From Candidatus Kuenenia stuttgartensis (lineage in GTDB: Bacteria > Planctomycetota > Planctomycetia > Planctomycetales > Planctomycetaceae), in assembly GCA_945904015.1 (NCBI GenBank), contig CAMDPK010000007.1, positions 18,548 through 82,547 of the forward strand: 64,000 nucleotides of DNA. Direction: 5' to 3'. Position numbers and translations under genes: made by a program. Below are positions 50,173 to 58,515 of this stretch, in pieces (position 1 is the stretch's first letter; the number at the start of each line of letters is the position of its first letter). Below the pieces are notes generated by a model. It did no database searches. It was not told where the DNA came from and saw nothing but the letters and a program-made list of their open reading frames with translations.

Positions 50173-51552
50173 TCAAGACAGTTCGATGGGCCGACCAGTG
50201 CTGGCTCGCACCGAAAAACCATCCGGGCTGATGCCGGTTTCCGGCGGGATACCGAGCGTGTGAAACAGAGTCGCGCCGAAATCTTCGGGGCTGACCGGAC
50301 GGTCTTTGACGTACGCGGCCTGCGCGTCCGACGAGCCGTAAACCGTTCCGCCGCGCACGCCCGCACCGGCGAGCATCGCCGAGTAGCAGTTCGGCCAATG
50401 ATCTCGGCCGATCGCGGAAGCCCCGCGACTGATGCGCGGCGTGCGTCCGAACTCGCCCACCAGCACGACGAGCGTTTGATCCAGCAGGCCGCGCTGTTGC
50501 AGGTCGTCCAGCAGAGCCGACACCGCAGTGTCGCAAACCGGCAAGGCCCAGCCGAGTCCGTTCCAGCCGTTGCCGAAAATGTCGATGCCGCCGTTGCCGT
50601 GCATGTCCCACGTTTCGAGGCTCAGGAACTTGTCGCCGGGAGCCAACCCGCACCACGCCACGACATTGACCAATCGCACCCCCGCTTCGATCAAGCGTCG
50701 CGCGAGCAGCAAATTCTGTCCGAGCGGATTGCGTCCATACCGATCGCGCACTGAGTCTGGTTCCCGTTCCACATCGAAAGCTTGTCGCGCGGCCGAGCCG
50801 GTCAGCAGATCAAACGCCCGCTCACGGAATCGAGACAACGAATCGGCGGGCCGATTGATCGACGCGGTCGGCTCAAACTGATCGAGTAACTGCCGTCGAG
50901 CGGCAAGTCGATCGGCCGTGACTCCCTCCGCCGCGTCAAACGCTTTGACTCGGAAACCGCTTGTTCCCGGATTGTCTTCGTGACCTGTTCCGATCACGAG
51001 CGGCGCGTGAGCCATGCCCAGCCAACCACCCGTCGTGTAGGTCGGTTCCGGCGGCATCGCTCCGCCACCGAACTTTTGCAGCCAGACATGCGACGGCACG
51101 CTGGCCGACGACGGACGAAGCTTGGTCACGATCGAACCGAATGCCGGCGAATCCATCGCCGGTTGCGATTGCCCTGCCAGCAGCATTCGGTTCGCGACGT
51201 CATGCACCGGGACGCCGTGACTCATCGAACGAATCACCGCGTACCGATCCGCCTGCCGAGCCAACTGCGGCATCAACTCGCCGACTTGAAAACTGGGAAC
51301 CGATGTCGCAATCGGTCGGTACGGCCCGCGAGTTTCTGACGGGCCGTTCGGCTTCGGATCCCACGAATCGAGCTGACTCAACCCGCCGTATTGAAAAATG
51401 AAAATGCACGACTTCTCGCGAGCATCTTTGCCGCGAGCTGTCTCCTGCTCCGCGAACAGTCGAGGCAGCGACAGCCCCAATGCCGGCAACGCTCCCGCTT
51501 GCAGCACTTGCCGGCGCGACAGACGACCAAGTTGTGAGGTGTGACAAGTCAT
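50173..51552 (-). CDS. DUF1501 secreted protein (second copy)
   Basis: 459 aa with a Tat-type signal (LSRRQVLQAGALPALGLSLP). The DUF1501 pattern is complete: CIFIFQYGGLSQLDSWDPKP, YAVIRSMSHGVPVHDVANRM, SVRDRYGRNPLGQNLLLARR, LVVLVGEFGRTPRISRGASA and HWPNCYSAMLAGAGVRGGTV. It is exported and belongs to the alkaline-phosphatase-like fold. Its usual partner is a DUF1553/PSCyt protein, which is absent here, so this is a stand-alone copy. It is only distantly similar to the first copy at 20.2 kb. Confidence 0.93.
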   Translation of the reverse strand: MTCHTSQLGRLSRRQVLQAGALPALGLSLPRLFAEQETARGKDAREKSCIFIFQYGGLSQLDSWDPKPNGPSETRGPYRPIATSVPSFQVGELMPQLARQADRYAVIRSMSHGVPVHDVANRMLLAGQSQPAMDSPAFGSIVTKLRPSSASVPSHVWLQKFGGGAMPPEPTYTTGGWLGMAHAPLVIGTGHEDNPGTSGFRVKAFDAAEGVTADRLAARRQLLDQFEPTASINRPADSLSRFRERAFDLLTGSAARQAFDVEREPDSVRDRYGRNPLGQNLLLARRLIEAGVRLVNVVAWCGLAPGDKFLSLETWDMHGNGGIDIFGNGWNGLGWALPVCDTAVSALLDDLQQRGLLDQTLVVLVGEFGRTPRISRGASAIGRDHWPNCYSAMLAGAGVRGGTVYGSSDAQAAYVKDRPVSPEDFGATLFHTLGIPPETGISPDGFSVRASTGRPIELS

Positions 51553-51568
51553 GCGAGGTCGTTCGTTG

Positions 51569-51805
51569 TCAGACCGATTGAATCACCAACGAATGCTTCG
51601 GCTTCGGCAGACGTTTGCCGAGTTTTTGCAGACTCTCCAAAGGCAGATCGAGCGCTTCACAAGCGTTGCGGAACGCATCGGCCAGCGTGGCCCCGCTCGT
51701 CAGAACATTCGGGAAATCAGGAAACTCGACAACGTAGGCCGGGTCTTGAGCTTCGTATTCAATCGAGAACACGAAACCGCGATATTCATGATGTGAAGAA
51801 ATCAT
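51569..51805 (-). CDS. hicB: HicB-family antitoxin
   Basis: 78 aa. The HicB core is YRGFVFSIEYEAQDPAYVVE, FPDFPNVLTSGATLADAFRN and ACEALDLPLESL, a partial RNase-H-like fold that binds HicA. The ATG forms an ATGA with the stop that hicA would have if its frame were intact, the usual hicA-hicB arrangement. No DNA-binding tail is visible in the remaining 15 residues (KRLPKPKHSLVIQSV). Confidence 0.88.
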   Translation of the reverse strand: MISSHHEYRGFVFSIEYEAQDPAYVVEFPDFPNVLTSGATLADAFRNACEALDLPLESLQKLGKRLPKPKHSLVIQSV

Positions 51806-51835
51806 CGTCCCAACACCTCCAACAAACGGCGGATG

Positions 51836-52054
51836 TCAACGGGGTGGCAAGTGTTTCGACCACCGTGTGGCACGACGACCGTGTGGCACAACGATCGTCA
51901 GCAGACGACCGTCGGCTCGGTGATACGTTCGATGGCTGCCACGTTGATTGAATCGCACGAACCCTTCGTGACGCAACAGCGCATCGACTTCGTTGAACCG
52001 AATGTTCCCCGACGAGCTTCGCATCTTCGCGATCAGCTTCTCTCGTCGGCTCAC
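51836..52054 (-). pseudogene. hicA: HicA-family toxin with frameshifted end
   Basis: The N-terminal two-thirds match HicA (FNEVDALLRHEGFVRFNQRG, then SHRTYHRADGRLLTIVVPHG, with the catalytic-type G-S-H). After LTIVVPHG the sequence leaves the family. The cause is a 16-bp tandem duplication (51858-51873 and 51874-51889), which shifts the frame by one. Without it the end would read GGRNTCHPVDIRRLLEVLGR and stop at the TGA overlapping the hicB start. The current 72-residue product has a foreign tail. Whether it retains mRNase activity is unknown. Confidence 0.85.
51858..51889. repeat. 16-bp tandem duplication in hicA
   Basis: gaccaccgtgtggcac followed directly by gacgaccgtgtggcac (one mismatch). 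The single unit restores the HicA frame. Confidence 0.92.
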
Positions 52055-52089
52055 GATTCACTCCTCAACCGCCGGCTGCTGATCGGAGC

Positions 52090-53154
52090 CTAACTCTCGG
52101 CCGGAGTCGGCGGCGGCGTTGGTTCTGCTGTCGCGGCCTTGCGATGGCCGGGCCACCAGCGCGGCGAGGTCAGGCACAGCGCGATCACGGCTACGAAGAA
52201 CAGCCATGAGACGTAGTGGTGCCGATTGCCTTGAATGGCCTGCCAGTGTTTGGCTTCCCACTTCTGCTGGAACCACGATTCGACGGTCGCTCGCCAACCG
52301 ACTGGAATCCAGCCGGGGACGTCGTGATGCCGACTCGACTCGTACAAATCTTCGATCGCATTCTTGTCCGAGGTGCGGGCTAGCAGAGCATCGCGTTGCT
52401 CGACGCTCATTTGGCCGATGAAGTTCAGCGTTCCGGGAGCTGCCTCTTTGGTCTCCGGCTCGAAGGTCACAACGCTCCGCAACTCTTCCGGCAAGTCATC
52501 GGGCTTCGCGAAATCTTTCAGGTGAGCGTGCGAGACCATGTAGCCTTCCCAGTGGCGATCGAGGCTGACTTGATGGCTCCGCACGAAATATCCGGCGACT
52601 TCGCGATCGCCCATAATCATCTCGCCGGCCGTGAAGGCCAGAATTCCCGCACCCAGCGTGACAATCCAGTGATAGCGGTTCATCAATGAGGCAATCAAAT
52701 TGCTGCACGTCATGATGATTGCGATCGAGATCACGAGTCCGCCCAACAGCAGCTTCCAGTTGCCGTGACTGGCTCCCGCGACGGCGAGCATGTTGTCGAG
52801 GCTCATCGCGAAGTCGGCGAGGAAGATCATCTTGATCGCCGCGATCGTGCTGCGTCCGGCGCTGTCGGCGGTGACTTCTTCCTCTTCTTCGGCACGGAGC
52901 AACTTGCACGCAATCCACACCAGCAAGAGGCCGCCGAGTAGCCGCAGCCAGGGAACCATCAGCAGGAACGACATGATCATCGTGAAGACGATTCGCAGGA
53001 AAATGGCGATGCCCCCCCCCCACAGGATCGCTCGCTTCCGCTGGTGTTCGGGCAGCTTGTGAGCCGCCATCGCGATCACGACGGCGTTGTCGCCCGACAA
53101 CACGACGTCGATCAGGATGATTTGCAGAATGGACAGCACTAAGTGAAGCGTCAT
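52090..53154 (-). CDS. TerC-family membrane protein (YjbE-type)
   Basis: 354 aa. The TerC pattern is clear: LILIDVVLSGDNAVVIAMAA-like first segment (with the conserved D and N), KRAILWGGGIAIFLRIVFTM, and MIFLADFAMSLDNMLAVAGA with the second acidic motif. About seven membrane segments are expected in roughly 1-200 plus one near 310. The region 190-300 is a soluble insert (SLDRHWEGYMVSHAHLKDFA). Family members are linked to metal efflux (manganese, calcium) and tellurite resistance. A run of ten G in the coding strand (53012-53021) codes for WGGGI. No yybP-ykoY type riboswitch can be recognised in the short gap upstream. Confidence 0.88.
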   Translation of the reverse strand: MTLHLVLSILQIILIDVVLSGDNAVVIAMAAHKLPEHQRKRAILWGGGIAIFLRIVFTMIMSFLLMVPWLRLLGGLLLVWIACKLLRAEEEEEVTADSAGRSTIAAIKMIFLADFAMSLDNMLAVAGASHGNWKLLLGGLVISIAIIMTCSNLIASLMNRYHWIVTLGAGILAFTAGEMIMGDREVAGYFVRSHQVSLDRHWEGYMVSHAHLKDFAKPDDLPEELRSVVTFEPETKEAAPGTLNFIGQMSVEQRDALLARTSDKNAIEDLYESSRHHDVPGWIPVGWRATVESWFQQKWEAKHWQAIQGNRHHYVSWLFFVAVIALCLTSPRWWPGHRKAATAEPTPPPTPAES

Positions 53155-53186
53155 AGTCGCGACTGGCTCGGCAAGGTGGCGGGATT

Positions 53187-53780
53187 TCAGGGGCGGGTAA
53201 GATAGTCGGCAGGCCCGCTCGCGAGAAGTTGCTGAATCTCGCGTCGCTGGCGGTCGAAGGTCGAATCGTCGAGCACCGGTTGCAGCGCCGAAGTCGATAA
53301 CTCTGCGGGCAGATCGACCCAGCTTTTGCAGCCGGCGAAGTGCGGCGAGTCGGCAATCTCGAACGGCGTTGGCCGGCGATAAACTCGCACAGTCAGTGCG
53401 AACAACCCCGGAGAGCGGTAGTGAAATCGCTGCTCGACCGTCGATTCCGACCAGACGTGCCGACCACTCAGCCGAGCCACCGCCGAACGATCGAGCACCT
53501 GCTGCACGTCCTCGACGACGGCATACAAATCCAACTGATGCCCGCGAGGCTCGCCACGAGATTGCAGTTCATCGAGCAGCGGCCAAGCGTCCGGGATGAT
53601 TTCGTCTCGTTGCTGATGGAATCCCGTGGGGAACAGCCAGAACTCGCGGTGCTCGACACGGAAGCCGTCGCGGCCTTCGTGAATGCCACCTTTGCGAAGA
53701 ATCAGCGTTTGCCGGCCGCTCGCCAGCGCGGCGCAAACGACCGCCCACTCTTTGAACGCGAATCGAGTTTCCGGCTGCAT
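53187..53780 (-). CDS. DUF1802 protein
   Basis: 197 aa. The start FAFKEWAVVCAALASGRQTL, the ILRKGGIHEGRDGFRVEHRE segment and PTGFHQQRDEIIPDAWPLLD are typical of DUF1802, a soluble family of unknown function common in cyanobacteria and planctomycetes. It follows the large TPR gene on the same strand, separated only by a palindromic element. No regulatory feature is visible. Confidence 0.88.
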   Translation of the reverse strand: MQPETRFAFKEWAVVCAALASGRQTLILRKGGIHEGRDGFRVEHREFWLFPTGFHQQRDEIIPDAWPLLDELQSRGEPRGHQLDLYAVVEDVQQVLDRSAVARLSGRHVWSESTVEQRFHYRSPGLFALTVRVYRRPTPFEIADSPHFAGCKSWVDLPAELSTSALQPVLDDSTFDRQRREIQQLLASGPADYLTRP

Positions 53781-53788
53781 GTGCTTCT

Positions 53789-53842
53789 CGTGGGGCAGGT
53801 TTTCAACCTGCCAGTGACGGGCAGGTTGAAAACCTGCCCCAC
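53789..53842. repeat. Palindromic element at a gene junction
   Basis: Same family as 49225 (cgtggggcaggttttcaacc arms) with a shorter loop. The stop codon TAG of the TPR gene overlaps its outermost base. Confidence 0.9.
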
Positions 53843-56800
53843 TACTTCTTCGCCTTCTGCTTGGCGGTTGACAGCAGTGGCTTGGCCTTCTCAGCCCACT
53901 CGCTTTTCGGAAACTTCGCGATCAGCGTTTCGTAGTCTCGGACCACCTGCGGCCAATCGCCGAGTTGTTCGTCGCACGCTCCGGCCTGGAACAGCGCGGG
54001 AGCTTGCCATTCGGGGAAGTCGTAGAGGATGTCGACCTTCAAGTAGCTCTCCAGCGCGGCCTTGTAGTCCTTCTGCAAGTAGTGTGTCTCGGCAATCATC
54101 AACTGAGCCTTCGCGGCGGTCTCGGTCCGTTTGCCGTTTGGATCGTCGATCACTTGCTTGAAGACCGCGCGGGCCTCGTCGAATTTTCCTTGGCTCTTGT
54201 ACGCACGGCCGAGCGTTTCTTCGGCTTGATACAGCAGTCGATTCTTCGCGTCCCACGCTCGGAAATCGGTGACGATCGCGACGACTTCGGAGTAGTTTTT
54301 CTTCTGCCACTGCGTCTCCGCCAACAGCACGAAGACTCGCGGGAACCAATCTTTGTCCTTCATTATCGGGTCAGCTTTCGCGGCTGCGAGCGGCTTGAGC
54401 AGTTCCACGGCCGGTTCCGACTGCTGACGTTGCAGATGCGACAGCGCGAGATAAAACGCCGCGTCAGACTTGTGCGATCCCTCGGCGAATCGCGTGCGGA
54501 GTGCGGTCGCGGTCTTGGCCATTTCTTCCCACTGTTTCTGTTGCTCAGCGATCTGCATCAGCCGCCAGAGCGAGTCTTGTTGGACATCGGCGTCCGATTT
54601 TGGATCTTGTTCCAGCTTCTGAAACGCGGCCTTCGCGGCGTCGAGCTTCGCAGCGATCACCGAGCCGTCGTCGGGATTCACGCTCGACAACAGGTCCGAC
54701 TCGGCCAAGCTGAACCTCGCGTTGTCAGCCAAGTCGCTGGCCGGCACTTCGGCGATCAGTCGCTTGAAGATTTCGTCCGACCGCGCGAAGCGTCCCGCTT
54801 CGTAATTCAGCAACGCCCACTCGTCGAACAGCTTGTCGAGATTCTGCGGCCTCGGAAACTTGGCGAGCAGCTTCTCGTAGGCCGCGTCCGCTTCGGCCGC
54901 TTTGTTCAATCGTCGCAGAGTTCGGGCAGCTTCCAATCCAGAGAGGTAGCCGTAGTTGCCGGGCGAGTAGCTTTCGAACGCCTCGCCAAACGCCTTGGCC
55001 GCCGCTTCGAGTTGATTGTCGAGTTGCAACGACTCACCCGACTTGAATGCCGCTTCGGGCGCGAGCGCGTGCTGCGGGAACTCTTTGACCAGTCGTCCGA
55101 AGCCTTCGGCAGCGGGCTTGAACTGTTTCTTCTCGAACTGGCTCCACGCCTGCCCCGATAGCGCGGAAACGAAGTGCGGCGACTGCGGCCCCGCCGCAAC
55201 CACGACCGCGTACCATTCCAGCGACGCATCGAACTGCTTTTGCGAGTACGCGGCCTCGGCGAGCTGCAAAGTCGTCCGCACGATCAACGGACTGTTCGGC
55301 AACACCGCTTTCAACTGAGCCATCGACTGCTTCGCCACGTCGAACTGCTTCTGATTGGCCTCGGCCAGAGCCTTCGTCACGAATGCTTGATCGAGTTGCT
55401 CCCCTTTCGGAACCTGCCGGATGTAGTCAGCCGCGGCCGTTGCGGCTTCGGGAAACTTCTTCTCGATCAGCGCGCTGCCGGCGAACATGACCAGCGCGTC
55501 GATGAACTCGGACACCGCTCCTTCTTTGCGAACTTGTTCGATGACCGGCGTGAGTGTCTCGATCACTGCCGCGTGCTGCTTCAGTCTCTGCTGCGCGCGA
55601 GCGAGGTGATACCGCGCTTGAAGCTGCGTTTGCGGACGCTGCGCCGCAGTCAACACACCTTTGAATAATTCGACCGAAGCCGTCGCGTCCGCATCGGCCC
55701 CGCGAGCCAGCAGCACGCGGCCACGCAGCAGGTCGTTGAACAACTTCAGACCGCTGTTCGGTTGCGTCGCCGCGAACTGCTTCGTGTAACCTTCAGCCGC
55801 TTGAATCGCTGCGTTGCGAGTCTCGGCGTTCGCCGCGCGGTTCGCTCGTTGCAATGCCGCTTCGCCCGCGAAGTACAGTGCGTCGTCGGCCCACTGCCCT
55901 TGCGGCCAACGCTTCGCGACGTCGGCGAAGTGCAATTCCGCCGTGTCGAACTGCGACAACCGCAGCTCGCAATCGGCCCATTGGAAAAGTACTTGCTCGG
56001 CAATTGGGTTCTGCGTGTGAGCTTCGAACGCCGCCTTTAAGATTGCCGACGCTCCGGCAAGATCTCCGGTTTGTTTTTGCGACATGCCACGCCAGTAGCT
56101 CGCGGCCGGGGCTTGGTCCGGCTCTTTCGCGGCGAGTTCAAACTGCGTGGCGGCGGCTTTGAAGTCCTTCAATTCGTACAAGGCGTAGCCCGCGTTCAAA
56201 CGCGACGTCGGGACGTGTTTGCTCTCCGGGAAATTCTTTTCGAGGTCGGTGTAGGCTTTTGCCGCGCTCGCGAAATCTTTTTGCTCGAAGTGCCGGCTGG
56301 CGATCTGCAATTGTGCCTGAGCCGCTCGCACCCCGGCGCGGTTCGCGGCGATCTCGCGATACAGCACGAGCGCCTCGGGAAACTTCTGCTGGGCATCGAG
56401 CGCCTTCGCCAGTCCCCAGCGTGAGTCCTCCAGGAGCTTGCCCTGCGGGAAGAGTTTAATCGACTGCTGAAAGTTGGCCGCCGCCGCATCCGGCTTGCTG
56501 AGACGCAACTGCGTGTCGGCCAAATACGGCAGCGCGTACTCGCGCAGTGCGTCCTCCGGAGACTTGGCGAGGAACGCGGTGAACTCTGCTTCGGACGACT
56601 TCAAGTCATCCAGGAAGTAGCTCGACTCGGCGACTCGGTACATCGCCTGCGGCACCTGTGCGTTGGCCGGGAAGTCTTTGACGAAGGCCCGCAGCACGGT
56701 GCGAGCCTCGTCGTATTTCTCCAGATTGGTCAGCGACAGCCCCAGATACAGCCGAGCAAACGGCGCTCGGTCGTGTTTGGCGTTGTCCTTCAGAAATTTC

Positions 56801-57099
56801 TTGAACGCCTCTTCGGCCAAGCCCCAGCGGCTCTGCTTGTAAAAACCGACGGCCGCCGCGTAGTCATCCGCCGCTTGATCGGCACAAGCGACCTGCGACC
56901 CTCCCATGAACCGGCCATCCGAAACCGCCAGCAGCGCGATCGACACGACCAAACAGCGCGGCGAAGCCGAAACCAAACGTAGCCACGCTCGCCAGAGCGT
57001 GGGCCGAGCCACCAACCAGCCCACGCTCTGGCGAGCGTGGCTACGATTTGCTTGCCAGCGTTGCTGCTTCCGTGGAGTTTGCATCGTTCGCTCCTGCAT
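53842..57099 (-). CDS. Large periplasmic TPR protein
   Basis: 1,085 aa. Residues 1-45 contain a stretch (about 19-41) coded by a palindromic element; the signal peptide core CLVVSIALLAVSDG follows at about 49-62. The remainder is a long array of TPR-like 34-residue hairpins beginning DDYAAAVGFYKQSRWGLAEE, with AFKKFLKDNAKHD-type loops, and repeating to the C-terminus (VRDYETLIAKFPKSEWAEKA). The array is like YbgF/BamD-type TPR scaffolds but much longer. Without partners in the operon the role is unknown; a protein-interaction scaffold in the periplasm is likely. The gene ends one base from a palindromic element and is followed by DUF1802. Confidence 0.85.
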   Translation of the reverse strand: MQERTMQTPRKQQRWQANRSHARQSVGWLVARPTLWRAWLRLVSASPRCLVVSIALLAVSDGRFMGGSQVACADQAADDYAAAVGFYKQSRWGLAEEAFKKFLKDNAKHDRAPFARLYLGLSLTNLEKYDEARTVLRAFVKDFPANAQVPQAMYRVAESSYFLDDLKSSEAEFTAFLAKSPEDALREYALPYLADTQLRLSKPDAAAANFQQSIKLFPQGKLLEDSRWGLAKALDAQQKFPEALVLYREIAANRAGVRAAQAQLQIASRHFEQKDFASAAKAYTDLEKNFPESKHVPTSRLNAGYALYELKDFKAAATQFELAAKEPDQAPAASYWRGMSQKQTGDLAGASAILKAAFEAHTQNPIAEQVLFQWADCELRLSQFDTAELHFADVAKRWPQGQWADDALYFAGEAALQRANRAANAETRNAAIQAAEGYTKQFAATQPNSGLKLFNDLLRGRVLLARGADADATASVELFKGVLTAAQRPQTQLQARYHLARAQQRLKQHAAVIETLTPVIEQVRKEGAVSEFIDALVMFAGSALIEKKFPEAATAAADYIRQVPKGEQLDQAFVTKALAEANQKQFDVAKQSMAQLKAVLPNSPLIVRTTLQLAEAAYSQKQFDASLEWYAVVVAAGPQSPHFVSALSGQAWSQFEKKQFKPAAEGFGRLVKEFPQHALAPEAAFKSGESLQLDNQLEAAAKAFGEAFESYSPGNYGYLSGLEAARTLRRLNKAAEADAAYEKLLAKFPRPQNLDKLFDEWALLNYEAGRFARSDEIFKRLIAEVPASDLADNARFSLAESDLLSSVNPDDGSVIAAKLDAAKAAFQKLEQDPKSDADVQQDSLWRLMQIAEQQKQWEEMAKTATALRTRFAEGSHKSDAAFYLALSHLQRQQSEPAVELLKPLAAAKADPIMKDKDWFPRVFVLLAETQWQKKNYSEVVAIVTDFRAWDAKNRLLYQAEETLGRAYKSQGKFDEARAVFKQVIDDPNGKRTETAAKAQLMIAETHYLQKDYKAALESYLKVDILYDFPEWQAPALFQAGACDEQLGDWPQVVRDYETLIAKFPKSEWAEKAKPLLSTAKQKAKK
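56978..57045. repeat. Palindromic element in TPR gene leader
   Basis: Arms cgtagccacgctcgccagag (from 56978) and its inverse ending at 57045, with a loop of about 15 bases. It is translated between the start codon and the signal peptide core. Confidence 0.92.
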
Positions 57100-57333
57100 C
57101 TTGAAGGGCTGCCCAAAGTCGAGGAAATCCGAGGTTCTTTGTCGCCGGTGGGCAGCTTACCGGCCCGCGAGTCGCCGGAAAACGATGGCGTGGGCGAGGG
57201 CCGGATCGGCTCGACCGAGACTTGTCTTGGCCAACTTTCGAGGTCCAACTAGATTCCCGCCCCGAATGGGCCGGACGCGGAGACGCTCGGCCGGAGATGT
57301 CGTAATCTGCGCCCGCCAGGGAAGGCAATTGGG

Positions 57334-58422
57334 ATGGCGACCGCGAGTTTGAATCGTCGACTCGATGAGCTGGATGTTCGGCGCATTTGCGTCATCAAGC
57401 CCAGCGCCTTGGGGGACGTCGTCCAATCGCTGCCGCTGTTGCCGGTGCTGCACGAGCGATTCCCGCACGCGAAAATTTCCTGGGTCATCAATCACGAGTT
57501 CGCGGACTTGCTCGAAGGGCATCCGCTGTTGCACGAACTGCTGCACTTTCATCGACGCGGTGGAGCCACTCACTATTGGCAACTGCTGCGAGACCTGCGG
57601 CAACGGCAATTCGATCTGGTCTTCGACCTGCAAGGTCTGATGCGCTCCGGCGTGATGACGGCCGCAACTCGCGCTCCGCTGCGAGTCGGCTTGGAAACGT
57701 CGCGCGAAGGGGCGAGCTTGGCGTGTCATCAAACAATTTCCGGCACCAGCAAACAGATGTCTGCATTTCGAAGATACTGGCGGATCGCCGAGGAGCTTGG
57801 ATTCGGCGATCGCACTCCCCAGACGATCGTGCCGACGACCGAAGCTGATCGTGCCTGGGCTGCGAACTCATTGAGCGGCTTGGCCGGACCGATCCTGGCG
57901 ATCCATCCGGGAGCAGGCTGGATGACGAAGCGCTGGCCGATCGAAAAGTTTGCCGTCGTGGCCCACAAGGCGATGCGGCAATATGGATTCTCGGTAGTGA
58001 TCCTCGGCAGCAAGGTCGAACTGCCGGTCTCCAACGAATTGCAATCTCTGCTACACGGATTTGTGTCGCGGAAGGCGGTGCTCAATCTGACCGGACAGAC
58101 GACGCTCAAACAACTCTCGGCGGTGTTGTCCTCGGTCGATGTCGTGCTGACGAATGACTCTGGCCCGATGCACCTCGCAGCCGGCCTCGGCACTTCCGTC
58201 TTGGGAATCTTCACCTGCACCAGCCCGGCGATTTCGGGACCACCGGGCGAGCAGCACGAACTGGTTGCCACACAAGTCGCCTGCGCGGCCAGCTACAAGA
58301 AGAAATGCCCGCATTCCGGCCGCATGCACCAGTGCTGCATGGACGAACTCTCAACTGAGCGAGTCTGCTCCGCTCTGGTCCGCCTGATCGAAAAACGCCA
58401 GCTCCATTCGCGAGCGGCGTGA
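57334..58422 (+). CDS. Glycosyltransferase family 9 (heptosyltransferase-like)
   Basis: 362 aa. The GT9 signatures are RRICVIKPSALGDVVQSLPL at the start, FDLVFDLQGLMRSGVMTAAT near 95, IHPGAGWMTKRWPIEKFAVV in the donor-binding domain, and VVLTNDSGPMHLAAGLGTSV near 270. This matches ADP-heptose transferases that build the LPS inner core; the sugar could be another ADP-hexose. It lies 94 bp ahead of the flagellar genes on the same strand but is not part of that pathway. Confidence 0.9.
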   Translation: MATASLNRRLDELDVRRICVIKPSALGDVVQSLPLLPVLHERFPHAKISWVINHEFADLLEGHPLLHELLHFHRRGGATHYWQLLRDLRQRQFDLVFDLQGLMRSGVMTAATRAPLRVGLETSREGASLACHQTISGTSKQMSAFRRYWRIAEELGFGDRTPQTIVPTTEADRAWAANSLSGLAGPILAIHPGAGWMTKRWPIEKFAVVAHKAMRQYGFSVVILGSKVELPVSNELQSLLHGFVSRKAVLNLTGQTTLKQLSAVLSSVDVVLTNDSGPMHLAAGLGTSVLGIFTCTSPAISGPPGEQHELVATQVACAASYKKKCPHSGRMHQCCMDELSTERVCSALVRLIEKRQLHSRAA

Positions 58423-58515
58423 GTCGTCGGACTTCGCATTGACCGTTTTTCGAGAGCGGCGTATACGACCCCGCCCAAAAGCTGGCTGGAAGCCGGCGTC
58501 TGCGGCAGGGATGCC

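Noticed and set aside
53155..53186. Manganese (yybP-ykoY) riboswitch ahead of the TerC-family gene.
   Set aside because: The gap to the upstream gene is only about 30 bp and contains no fitting structure.
3363..57045. CRISPR array among the repeats.
   Set aside because: The repeats are isolated inverted elements of different families and spacing, with no regular repeat-spacer pattern and no cas genes.
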